Notes under the pieces: model-generated | Told to the model about the DNA's origin: nothing | The model's database searches: none | Seen by the model: the letters and a program-made list of their open reading frames with translations, nothing else | In this document: piece after piece, positions 27,109-34,267 of the stretch | Position numbering within the stretch: position 1 is the first letter of the stretch | Layout of the letters: each line of letters starts with the position of its first letter | Translations under genes and position numbers: made by a program | Origin: Solirubrobacterales bacterium | GTDB lineage: Bacteria; Actinomycetota; Thermoleophilia; Solirubrobacterales; Solirubrobacteraceae | Assembly: GCA_027315115.1 (NCBI GenBank) | Contig: DAHUYQ010000015.1 | Span: 1 to 64,000, forward strand | Reading direction: 5' to 3' | Length of the DNA stretch: 64,000 nucleotides

Positions 27109-27939
27109 TCAGCGCACGCTTTGAAAGAGATCGAGCAAAGCCTTTGAAAGCTGTCCGCCCTGCCACGCGATCGGAGAGGCTCCGGGCTCCTCGACCAGCA
27201 GCCGCGCGCCCGGGATCGCCTGCGCCCAGCGCTCTGCCACCGCGAGCGGATGCCCCGGATCCGACTCGTCGCGGCTTGCGACCACCAGCGCCGGCACGGC
27301 AAGGCGCGCGAGGTCGTCGATCGACTCGAAAGGCCGCGAGCGCGGCACCGCTTCGAGCGCGTCCGCTACCGCGTCCGGGTGCAGATGCCCGGCGAGCCGC
27401 TGCCGCAGCACCGTGAGCACCGTCTCGCGCCAGCGCTGCGGAATGCCGTCCAGGTCGTATGCGGCGACGAAGCCCTCCACGCCGCCCTCGCGCAGGCCGC
27501 GCGCAAGCGCATCCCAGTCGGCATATCCGTGCAAGCCATGCGTCCGCGGGTCGAATGCCGGAGTGATCAGCGCCACGGCCGCGACACGGTCGGGGCGGTC
27601 GAGCGCGAAGCGCGCGATCGTGTGCGCGCCCATCGAAGCGCCCGCGAGGCTCGCTCTCTCTATACCCAACTCATCGAGCACGTCGCCAAGATCGGACGCG
27701 AGCAGCTCGTAGCCGTATGCGGACGGGGTCGGCGCCGGACCGGAGCGGCCGTGACCGCGCGCGTCGTAGGAGATCACCCGGTGGCCGGAGCGCTCCAGCA
27801 CCCGCGAGCCCATCACGACGTAGCGTCGCGTGGCGGTGAGGCCGTGCAGCAGCACGATCGGCCTGCCCTCGCCGGCCACCTGCGCGCACAGCATCGTGCC
27901 GTCGCGCGCGCGCACCTGCAGCTCCACCGCGTCGCTCAT
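27109..27939 (-). CDS. Alpha/beta hydrolase-like protein lacking the usual catalytic His
   Basis: Alpha/beta-fold protein of 276 aa. HGLTATRRY forms the oxyanion loop, S102 in GASMGA is the nucleophile, and an Asp is in VVASRDESDP. The C-terminal place where the family has GHSP reads PGASPIAWQGGQ, so the catalytic histidine appears replaced. It may be inactive, use another His, or act as a binding protein. It is convergent with the ABC exporter and lies 12 bp after a second alpha/beta hydrolase gene. Substrate unknown. Confidence 0.8.
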   Translation of the reverse strand: MSDAVELQVRARDGTMLCAQVAGEGRPIVLLHGLTATRRYVVMGSRVLERSGHRVISYDARGHGRSGPAPTPSAYGYELLASDLGDVLDELGIERASLAGASMGAHTIARFALDRPDRVAAVALITPAFDPRTHGLHGYADWDALARGLREGGVEGFVAAYDLDGIPQRWRETVLTVLRQRLAGHLHPDAVADALEAVPRSRPFESIDDLARLAVPALVVASRDESDPGHPLAVAERWAQAIPGARLLVEEPGASPIAWQGGQLSKALLDLFQSVR

Positions 27940-27951
27940 CGAGACCGCCTC

Positions 27952-28755
27952 TCAGGCCCGCACGGCGGTGTGCTCCAGCACCAGATCGGCGGCGCGTCGC
28001 GGCTGCTCCCAGAAGAAGAGGTGACCGGCCCCTGCGATGATCTCCAGGCGCGCGTCTGGCATCAGCGCGGCGATCTGGTGCGCGTTTGCCACCGGCAGCA
28101 TCATGTCCTCGCTGCCGTGCACGATCAGCGTCGGAGCTTCGATCTCGCCGAGCCGCGCGGTCGTGTCATGGCCGACGATCGCCCGCATCTGCTCCATCAC
28201 CACGACGGAGGCGACGCCTTTGTCGAGCCCGATCTCCATGAACTCGGCGTGCGCCTGCGCGTCGGCGGAGAAGGCCTTGGAGACGTTCACCTGCCAGAAC
28301 CCCTCCACCGCCGCCTCCCGGTCGCGGGTGGCGACCGCGTCGCGCAGCACGCGCGTGGCCTGCGAGGTCGCCAGGGCGCTGCCCTCGCCGCCGCAGTAGG
28401 TGCTGGCGAGCGTGAGCGTGCGGATCCGCTCCGGGTGCGCGAGGCTCAGCTCCTGGGCGACCATCCCTCCCATCGAGAAGCCGAGCACGTGCGCGGAGTC
28501 GAGCTGCAGAGCGCTCAGCAGGCCCTCCGCATCGGCTGCGAGGTCGACGATCGTGAAGCCGCGCTCCACGCGGCTGGAGGCGCCCACGCCGCGGTGGTCG
28601 TAGGCGATCACCTCGAAGTCGCGCTCCAGAAGGGTCAGGAAGCGCTCGCTCCAGTGCGCGCGCGTGCCGCTCATCCCCATGATCAGCAGCAGCGGCGGCC
28701 CGGACCCCCTGCGCTCGTAGTCGAGCTCGATGGCGGCGGCGCGGGCAAGGGGCAT
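27952..28755 (-). CDS. Alpha/beta hydrolase
   Basis: Alpha/beta-fold hydrolase of 267 aa, with the nucleophile S94 in GFSMGG, an acid in VHGSEDMMLPV and the His in AGAGHLFFWEQP, so the triad is complete. The sequence resembles 3-oxoadipate enol-lactonase and other carboxylic ester hydrolases, but the substrate is not defined. It is probably co-transcribed with the downstream paralogue, which has lost the His. No aromatic-degradation genes are nearby to support an enol-lactonase role. Confidence 0.82.
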   Translation of the reverse strand: MPLARAAAIELDYERRGSGPPLLLIMGMSGTRAHWSERFLTLLERDFEVIAYDHRGVGASSRVERGFTIVDLAADAEGLLSALQLDSAHVLGFSMGGMVAQELSLAHPERIRTLTLASTYCGGEGSALATSQATRVLRDAVATRDREAAVEGFWQVNVSKAFSADAQAHAEFMEIGLDKGVASVVVMEQMRAIVGHDTTARLGEIEAPTLIVHGSEDMMLPVANAHQIAALMPDARLEIIAGAGHLFFWEQPRRAADLVLEHTAVRA

Positions 28756-28782
28756 ATCGCGGGCAACCTTAGTGGACCTCAG

Positions 28783-28878
28783 AGCGGCACGGCGAGCCGC
28801 CTCCAGGCGGCGCCGCGCGACCCGCGCGCGAGCGGCGCCGCGAGCCGCGTCCAGGCGGCGCTCTGCGATCCGGGCTCG
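28783..28878. repeat. Two imperfect 48-bp tandem copies after dinB
   Basis: Adjacent copies at 28783-28830 and 28831-28878 share about three quarters of their bases, including GAGCCGC and TCCAGGCGGCG. They lie between the dinB stop and the preceding hydrolase start. Both contain G+C-rich dyads, possibly a transcription end or pause. No coding function is seen. Confidence 0.5.
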
Positions 28879-28898
28879 CGCCGGCGCCCCGACCCGCG

Positions 28899-29987
28899 TC
28901 AGAGCGGCAGCGCCATCTGCGCGGCCTGCGCCTCCGCGGAGTCCGCGCCCTCCGCGACCAGCCCGGCGACCCTGACGCCGAGCAGCCGCACGGGTCGCGG
29001 CGGCGCGTACTCGCGCAGCAGCGCCAGCGCGACCGCGCCCACGACCCGCGCGTCGCAGGTGGGAGCCTCGATCGTGCGGGCGCGTGTCACCGTCGAGAAG
29101 TCGTCGAGCCGGACCTTGATCGCGATCGTGCGCCCCGCGCGCCGGTGGGCCGCGAGGCTCGCGCAGAGCTTCTCGCTCATGCTCTCAAGCTCAGCCTCCA
29201 GCGTCGCCGTCTCCGCCACGTCGTAGTCGAAGGTGCGCTCCCGCGACTCGGAGACCACCTTGCGCTCCTGGGAGACCGCGCCGTCGCTTTCGAAGCGGGC
29301 ACGCCGGACCAGGTCTCGCCCGTGGTTGGAGCCGAAGCGCTCCATCAGCTCGCGCTCGGAGGCGAGCGCCAGCGCGCGCAGCGTGGTCAGTCCCATGTCC
29401 GCGAGCTTGGCGGCGGTCTTCGGGCCGATGCCCGGCACGAGCCCCGGCGAGGCGTGCGCGAAGCGCTCGCAGGCATGCTCGCGCGTGAGCACCACGAATC
29501 CCGCCGGCTTCTCGGCGTCGGAGGCGACCTTGGCCACCAGCTTGTTGGGGCCGATCCCGACCGAGCACACAAGACCGGTCTCCGATCGGATCTCCGCCAC
29601 GATCCGGCGCATCGCCGCGCGCGGCGAGTGGAAGCCCTCCAGGTCCAGGTAGGCCTCGTCGAGCCCGATCGACTCCACGCGCTCCACGTGCCGGCGCACG
29701 ATCCCCATCATCCGCGCGGAGTGCTCGCGATAGACCGCGAAGTCGGGCGGCAGGAAGACGGCCTGCGGGCACAGCCGCCGCGCCCGCGCGGCCGGCATCG
29801 CCGAGAAGACGCCGAAACGGCGCGCCTCGTAGCTGGCGGTCGTGACCACCGCGCGCGGGCCGCTGCCGGCGACCACGACCGGCAGCCCGCGTAGCTCGGG
29901 ACGGCGGAGCAGCTCGACAGAGACGTAGAACGCGTCGGCGTCGAGATGGGCGACCCGCAACTGCTCAGTCGGCTCCGTTGGCACCAC
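28899..29987 (-). CDS. dinB: DNA polymerase IV (Y-family)
   Basis: Error-prone translesion polymerase. Catalytic carboxylates lie in HLDADAF (D16, D18) and SIGLDEAYLD (D110, E111). The helix-hairpin-helix region follows (GLVPGIGPKTAAKLADMG), then the little-finger domain. The tail ends QMALPL, resembling the clamp-binding peptide Q-x-x-L-x-L. Starts further upstream (30053, 30116) are open, but I chose the GTG at 29987, because a -10-like TACATT and a LexA box lie just upstream and similarity begins soon after. That would make it SOS-induced and nearly leaderless. Confidence 0.88.
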   Translation of the reverse strand: MVPTEPTEQLRVAHLDADAFYVSVELLRRPELRGLPVVVAGSGPRAVVTTASYEARRFGVFSAMPAARARRLCPQAVFLPPDFAVYREHSARMMGIVRRHVERVESIGLDEAYLDLEGFHSPRAAMRRIVAEIRSETGLVCSVGIGPNKLVAKVASDAEKPAGFVVLTREHACERFAHASPGLVPGIGPKTAAKLADMGLTTLRALALASERELMERFGSNHGRDLVRRARFESDGAVSQERKVVSESRERTFDYDVAETATLEAELESMSEKLCASLAAHRRAGRTIAIKVRLDDFSTVTRARTIEAPTCDARVVGAVALALLREYAPPRPVRLLGVRVAGLVAEGADSAEAQAAQMALPL

Positions 29988-30018
29988 GCCGAATGTAGCG
30001 GATGCGGCGGCGGCGAGG

Positions 30019-30032
30019 CGAACGTCCGTTCG
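30019..30032. promoter_or_regulatory. LexA (SOS) box upstream of dinB
   Basis: CGAAC-GTCC-GTTCG, a perfect match to the Gram-positive/actinobacterial LexA box CGAAC-N4-GTTCG. It is 31 bp before the chosen dinB start, and a minus-strand TACATT (29997-29992) lies between, so LexA would cover the -35 region. A DNA-damage polymerase behind such a box fits SOS control. Confidence 0.8.
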
Positions 30033-30051
30033 AGCGTCGTATGCGTAGCGC

Positions 30052-30061
30052 ATGATATCAT
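30052..30061. promoter_or_regulatory. Palindrome ATGATATCAT before the toxin-antitoxin pair
   Basis: A perfect 10-bp palindrome, 10 bp before the antitoxin start, in an A+T-richer pocket. Ribbon-helix-helix antitoxins bind short palindromes of this kind over their own promoter, so this is a candidate operator. It is also near the dinB LexA box, so the two divergent transcripts may interact. Confidence 0.5.
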
Positions 30062-30071
30062 CCCGGTTTGT

Positions 30072-30305
30072 ATGGGAGTTCTCGTTCAAGTCCGAGATGT
30101 GCCAGAGGACGTGCACCGCACTTTGAAGGCACGCGCCGCCACCGCTGGCATGTCGCTGTCGGAGTACGTGAGGGGCATGCTCGCACGCTCGACTTCACGC
30201 CCCACGCCGGCCGAGCTGCGTGCCCGCATCGAGACTCGTGGGCGCGTCGCCCTCGACGAGCCGAGCGAGCTCGCCGTCCGCTCGATTCGCGATCGCGGCG
30301 AGTGA
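30072..30305 (+). CDS. FitA/VapB-type ribbon-helix-helix antitoxin
   Basis: A 77-aa antitoxin: the N-terminal ribbon-helix-helix (VLVQVRDVPEDVHRTLKARA and AGMSLSEYVRGMLA) binds DNA, and the C-terminal half (TPAELRARIETRGRV) is the toxin-blocking arm typical of FitA-like proteins. The start is the ATG giving MGVLVQVRD; the longer open frame runs antisense to dinB. It overlaps the PIN toxin gene by GTGA, the usual coupling in such pairs. Confidence 0.88.
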   Translation: MGVLVQVRDVPEDVHRTLKARAATAGMSLSEYVRGMLARSTSRPTPAELRARIETRGRVALDEPSELAVRSIRDRGE

Positions 30306-30721
30306 CCGTACTCGACACGTCGGCCGTCGTCGACTACCTCCTCGGCTGCGGCGTCGCGGAGCGGGTGCAGTCGCTGTTCGTCGACGAGGGAGAGCTCGCC
30401 GCTCCCGATCTGCTCGTGTTCGAGACGCTTGCGGTCATCAGGCGCGGCGCTCAGCGTGGAGCGATCCCAGAGGACCGCGCTGCGGCCGGGATCGCCGACC
30501 TCGGAGACCTGCCGATCGAGCTGTTCTCCTCGCTGTCGCTCCGGAGTCGCGCATGGGCGCTGCGCCGCAACCTAACCGCGGCCGACGCGCTCTTCGTATC
30601 GCTTGCGGAGAGCCTCGACGAGCCGCTGGCCACGAAGGACGCCGCCCTCGCAAGCGAGGCGAGCAAGCACGCGGCGATCACGGTGCGCCTCCTCGAGGAT
30701 GCGCCGCCGCCGTCTCGATAG
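30302..30721 (+). CDS. VapC/FitB-type PIN-domain toxin
   Basis: PIN-fold ribonuclease, 139 aa, that cuts RNA when free of its antitoxin. Acidic residues are in the expected order: Asp in VLDTSAVVDYLL, Glu in LLVFETLAVI, Asp in TAADALFVSLAE and Asp in LATKDAALA. The GTG start overlaps the antitoxin stop. Together with the upstream RHH gene it makes a complete toxin-antitoxin module. The RNA target cannot be told from sequence. Confidence 0.88.
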   Translation: MTVLDTSAVVDYLLGCGVAERVQSLFVDEGELAAPDLLVFETLAVIRRGAQRGAIPEDRAAAGIADLGDLPIELFSSLSLRSRAWALRRNLTAADALFVSLAESLDEPLATKDAALASEASKHAAITVRLLEDAPPPSR

Positions 30722-30829
30722 GCGAGCACGCTCGGACGTCCTCGGCATCGAGATGGGCGACGCGCGGCTCGTCGTTCTCATCGCCATCAAGGTTTACGCA
30801 GAGCTCAGCGAGCCTTGGCGCGTGAGACG

Positions 30830-30844
30830 GTATAATTCTTATAC
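30830..30844. promoter_or_regulatory. brnTA -10 element within an inverted repeat
   Basis: GTATAA-TTC-TTATAC is a perfect inverted repeat, and it contains a consensus TATAAT (30831-30836) 19 bp before the toxin start. The -35 region is poor. An operator lying on the -10 fits autorepression by the BrnT-BrnA complex. Confidence 0.65.
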
Positions 30845-30855
30845 CATGAGAGCCT

Positions 30856-31116
30856 GTGGAGTTCGAGTTCGATTCTGCGAAGAGCACGGCGAACCAGGCC
30901 AAGCACGGGCTCGACTTCGTCCAAGCCCAGGAGTTGTGGGACGACGCCATGCGGATCGAGGTGCCCGCCCGGACGGAGGGCGAGCCGCGGTGGCTCGTGA
31001 TCGGCCGGATTGGGCGACAACACTTCTCGGCGGTGGTGACCTATCGCGAGGAGAGAATTCGGATCATCTCGGTCCGCCGTTCACGCGCCGAGGAGGTGGC
31101 TATCTATGAAGGCTGA
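30856..31116 (+). CDS. brnT: BrnT-family toxin
   Basis: An 86-aa RelE-fold ribonuclease toxin of the BrnT family. The family opening EFEFDSAKSTANQAKHGLDF is clear, followed by the IGRIGRQHFSAVVTYRE strand pair and IRIISVRRSRAEEVAIYE. It starts at GTG, just after a palindromic -10 element. The BrnA gene overlaps its end by 11 bases. The toxin comes before the antitoxin, as usual for this family. Confidence 0.9.
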   Translation: MEFEFDSAKSTANQAKHGLDFVQAQELWDDAMRIEVPARTEGEPRWLVIGRIGRQHFSAVVTYREERIRIISVRRSRAEEVAIYEG

Positions 31117-31342
31117 GGAATTCGACCGGCGCTTCGACAGCGGGGAGGACATCACCTCCGAGCTCGATATCGCCGAGGCAAAGCGTCCGGGGCTGCAGTC
31201 GCGCCGCGTGAACGTGGACTTCTCCGCGTGGATGGTCGAAGCGCTCGACCGGGAGGCGAAGCGCCTCGGGGTGACTCGCCAGTCGATTATCAAGGTCTGG
31301 ATCGCCGAGCGCTTGGAGCATCGGGATCTGGCTGTGAGATAA
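31106..31342 (+). CDS. brnA: BrnA-like antitoxin (CopG/RHH)
   Basis: A 78-aa antitoxin with an N-terminal toxin-binding part (KAEEFDRRFDSGEDITSELD) and a C-terminal ribbon-helix-helix (SRRVNVDFSAWMVEALDREA, KRLGVTRQSIIKVWIAERLE). The family typically represses its own promoter together with BrnT, which fits the palindrome at 30830-30844. The gene overlaps brnT by 11 bases. Downstream, a small CGCGGC-AGC-GCCGCG hairpin (31351-31365) may end the transcript. Confidence 0.88.
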   Translation: MKAEEFDRRFDSGEDITSELDIAEAKRPGLQSRRVNVDFSAWMVEALDREAKRLGVTRQSIIKVWIAERLEHRDLAVR

Positions 31343-31491
31343 GGGGAAGGCGCGGCAGCGCCGCGTAGAGCCCCGGGGACGCCGCCATGCGGCGGCTCCA
31401 GATCCCATCCATCCGCATCCGAGTTGTCGCGGCAGACCGGCGGCAGGCCCGCGCGCCGCTCGCGCGTGAGGCGCACTGGCCGGTCCGCCCC

Positions 31492-31797
31492 TCAGCGCAG
31501 GTGCCGCCAGCGCCGCCGCCGCCGCAGCGTGCCGACGCCGAGCGGGATCGCGAAGAAGACAAGCAGGGCCAGCACGGCGATCACGCCGAGCATGCCCACG
31601 CCGAGGCCCACGATCAGCAGGAAGAGCACGATCCCGAGCGCGATCAGCGCGTCGCTCAGGAGCGTCCGCCGGCGCCGCGCGGCCGCCGCGGCTTCGCGGC
31701 GACGGCGGATCGACGGCGAGGGCATGAAGTCGTCCGCGTGATCTCTGGCCGGCCGGCCGCGCGGCTCCCGCGCGCCTGTCCCGATGTGGTCGCTCAC
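31492..31797 (-). CDS. Small basic two-helix membrane protein at the end of the DPA operon
   Basis: Not recognised. 101 aa: a polar N-terminus, a very basic segment (SIRRRREAAAAARRRR), two adjacent hydrophobic helices (about 47-64 and 66-83) and an Arg-rich end. The GTG start overlaps the dprE2 stop (GTGA), so it belongs to the same operon; an internal ATG at 31725 is the alternative. Position suggests a role with the polyprenyl-sugar pathway at the membrane, but no motif supports a specific one. Confidence 0.6.
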   Translation of the reverse strand: MSDHIGTGAREPRGRPARDHADDFMPSPSIRRRREAAAAARRRRTLLSDALIALGIVLFLLIVGLGVGMLGVIAVLALLVFFAIPLGVGTLRRRRRWRHLR

Positions 31798-32552
31798 AGC
31801 GAAAGCCTCCTGAAGATCGGTCGGGGCAGCATGCGCAGCACGAGCATCACCCAGCGCATCGCGGGCGGCGCCCACACGGTCTGCGCGCCGCGCTCCAGGC
31901 CCGCGAGCGTGGCGCGTGCGACGTCTGCCGGGTCGCAGGCGAGCGGCGGCACGGGCAGGCCCGCGGTCATCGCCGTGCGGACGAAGCCGGGCCTGACCAC
32001 CATCACCTGCACTCCGGCGGGCGCCAGGGCGTCGGAGAGCCCCTGCGCGAGCGCGTCGATGCCGGCCTTGGATGCGCCGTAGACGGCGTTGGTCCGCCGG
32101 GGGCGCTGTGCTGCCACGGAGGAGAGCACGATCACCTTGCCGCCGCCGGCCGCACGCATCCGCTCCGCGGTGCGCATCAGCAGCGAGCCGGCGCCGCGCA
32201 CGTTGACGTCGAGCACCTCCAGCGCCGCCGGTATGTCCTGCGGCAGGCCGCCGCGCTCGCCCAGCAGGCCGACGGCGAGGATCGCCACGTCGACTCCGCC
32301 AAGCTGGTCGAAGGCGGTCGCGACAAGCTGGTCGTGACCGCTTGGCTGCGCCGCGTCCAGCGTGTCGAGCGTGCTCACGCTCGCGCAGCCGGCGCCGCGC
32401 ATCTGCTCGGCGGCGCGCTCCAGCGCCGCGCCGTCGCGGCCGGCGAGCAGCGCGGCGGCTACTCCCCCGGCGCGCGCCATCTGCGCGACGATCGCAAGCC
32501 CGATCTCGGAGGTGCCGCCCAGCAACAGCACGCGGTGTCCGGGCGCGCTCAC
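31794..32552 (-). CDS. dprE2: Decaprenylphosphoryl-2-keto-ribose reductase-like SDR (DprE2)
   Basis: Short-chain dehydrogenase that, with DprE1, turns polyprenyl-phosphoryl-ribose into the arabinose form by reducing the 2-keto intermediate. The NAD(P) loop is GGTSEIG (12-18), the catalytic Ser is in IVLSSVAAQRPRR, and the Tyr/Lys pair is in YGASKAG. At 252 aa it is of the right length. The GTG start overlaps the dprE1 stop (GTGA), and synteny with UbiA-DprE1 makes this assignment much stronger than sequence alone. A generic SDR is the alternative. Confidence 0.82.
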   Translation of the reverse strand: MSAPGHRVLLLGGTSEIGLAIVAQMARAGGVAAALLAGRDGAALERAAEQMRGAGCASVSTLDTLDAAQPSGHDQLVATAFDQLGGVDVAILAVGLLGERGGLPQDIPAALEVLDVNVRGAGSLLMRTAERMRAAGGGKVIVLSSVAAQRPRRTNAVYGASKAGIDALAQGLSDALAPAGVQVMVVRPGFVRTAMTAGLPVPPLACDPADVARATLAGLERGAQTVWAPPAMRWVMLVLRMLPRPIFRRLSL

Positions 32553-34267
32553 TGGTCATCCTTTCTGGTGCCGACGGTCGCGGCGGGCTCGCCGGCCGCC
32601 TGGTGGCCGCCGCCCGCCCCGCGGTCCGCGGCTGCCCCGCGCTCCGCGGCTGCCTCGCGCTCCCCAGCCGCGTCGCGCCCGACGGTCGCGTCGCGCCCAA
32701 CGGCCGCCTGGCCGTCCACCGCCGCCAGCCGCAGCCGGCAGGCCAGATCGGAGCGCATCACGCCGTCCGGGTCGATCGCCCGCCTGATCTGGTTGAACCG
32801 TTCGAGCCGCGGATACATCCGCCAGAGCAACTCGGCCCGCAGGCGCGAGTCCTTGGCCAGGTACACGCGCCCGCCCGCCGCCGCCAGCAGCTCGTCCGTG
32901 GCGTCCAGCACGCCGCGCAGCCCGGGCGACGCGGCCGGCAGGTCCACCGCGAGCGTCCAGCCTGGCATCGGGAAGGAGAGCAGGCCGCCGGAGCCCTCGC
33001 CGAAGCGCTTGACGACGGCAAGGTACATCGGCTGACGGGCCGCGCGCAGCAGATCGGCGACTTCGATCAGCGCGTCCCTGCGCTGCTCCGGCACCACGAA
33101 CTGGTACTGCAGCAGCCCGCCCGTGCCGTAGAGCCTGTTCCAGCTTCCCAGCGCGTCGAGCGGGAAGAAGTTCTCGCCGGTGGTGATCGGCACGCCGCGG
33201 GCGCTGCGCGGCGCGCGGCGCCAGCGCAGCGTGTTGAAGAGCTGCACCGCCCCGCCGCTCAGCACCCAGGCGGGGAAGCCCTCCGGGACGCGCAGGCGCG
33301 GGCGGCCCGGCAGGCGCACCCTGGCGCCGGCGCCCGCGGGTCCGCCTCCGGCGCCGGCGGGTCCGCCTCCGACGGGTACGGCTCCGACCGCGTCGGGCAG
33401 CGGGCGCAGGTTGGAGCGCAGCACCACCGAGCGCCCGAACGCGCGGCCGTGGCTGCGCAGGTCGGTCCATGCGATCGAGTAGCGGTGGGCGTCCTGCTCG
33501 GCCATCACGTCCATCGCCTGCGCGAGCGTGTCGGTGCGGTCGATGTCGCCGTCGAGCAGCGACGCCCCCGCCGGCGAGGGGCGCACGGTCGCCTCCAGGA
33601 TCACGCCGGTCAGACCCATGCCTCCGAGCGTGGCGTGAAAGAGGTCGCTCTCCCGCTCGCGCGAGATCTCGTGCAGGCTCCCGTCGGGCGTGCAGAGCAG
33701 CATGCTCACGACGTGGTGGCCGAAGCTGCCGTCGCGACGGTGGTTCTTGCCGTGGATGTCGGCGGCGATCGCGCCGCCGATCGTGATGTGGCGGGTGCCC
33801 GGCACCACCGGCAGCGTCAGGCGCAGCGGCGCCAGCGCCTGCATCACCTGCGCCAGCGTCGCGCCGGCGCCGGCACGGACCAGCGGCTCCGGCGCGCCCG
33901 GCGCCCGCAGCGAGTCCGACGCGCCCGGCGCCCGAAGCGGCTCCGGCGCGCGGAGGATCTCCACCTCGCACAGCCGGGTCAGGTCGGCCACGAGCCCGCC
34001 GCCGTTCTGCGCGGCGTCGCCGTAGCTGCGGCCGGCGCCGCGAGCGATCAGGCCGCCGTGGGCGCCTGCCCGCAACACCGCCTCGCGCGCCTGCTCGACG
34101 CTCTGCGGGCGCAGCACGGTCGCTTCGCAGTGGGCGGTGCGCCCCCAGCCGCAGAGCCGCTGCCGCCGGCCGCCGGGCAGCGAGGCGCGCGCGCCCGGCC
34201 GACCCTCGGCGGTCTGCGCATCGGCGTCGAGGCCGTCCGTTGTCTGGGTGGAGTCAGGTGCCGACAT
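32549..34267 (-). CDS. dprE1: Decaprenylphosphoryl-ribose 2-oxidase-like flavoenzyme (DprE1)
   Basis: FAD enzyme oxidising the 2-hydroxyl of polyprenyl-phosphoryl-ribose. The FAD-binding PP-loop is ARGAGRSYGDAAQN, and the GGAIAADIHGKNHRRDGSFG block matches the mycobacterial enzyme. The substrate-side segment is LLSFPMPGWTLAVDLPA; the place of the mycobacterial benzothiazinone-target Cys387 seems to be Ala. At 572 aa it exceeds the mycobacterial protein because of Ala/Gly/Pro-rich insertions near the middle and a repetitive Ala/Arg/Gly C-terminal tail. The start overlaps the ubiA end by 14 bases. Confidence 0.86.
   Translation of the reverse strand: MSAPDSTQTTDGLDADAQTAEGRPGARASLPGGRRQRLCGWGRTAHCEATVLRPQSVEQAREAVLRAGAHGGLIARGAGRSYGDAAQNGGGLVADLTRLCEVEILRAPEPLRAPGASDSLRAPGAPEPLVRAGAGATLAQVMQALAPLRLTLPVVPGTRHITIGGAIAADIHGKNHRRDGSFGHHVVSMLLCTPDGSLHEISRERESDLFHATLGGMGLTGVILEATVRPSPAGASLLDGDIDRTDTLAQAMDVMAEQDAHRYSIAWTDLRSHGRAFGRSVVLRSNLRPLPDAVGAVPVGGGPAGAGGGPAGAGARVRLPGRPRLRVPEGFPAWVLSGGAVQLFNTLRWRRAPRSARGVPITTGENFFPLDALGSWNRLYGTGGLLQYQFVVPEQRRDALIEVADLLRAARQPMYLAVVKRFGEGSGGLLSFPMPGWTLAVDLPAASPGLRGVLDATDELLAAAGGRVYLAKDSRLRAELLWRMYPRLERFNQIRRAIDPDGVMRSDLACRLRLAAVDGQAAVGRDATVGRDAAGEREAAAERGAAADRGAGGGHQAAGEPAATVGTRKDDQ

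Noticed and set aside
29988-30116. Earlier dinB starts at 30053 or 30116
   Set aside because: They would place the LexA box and -10 element inside the gene and overlap the antitoxin promoter, and the extra residues have no Pol IV similarity.
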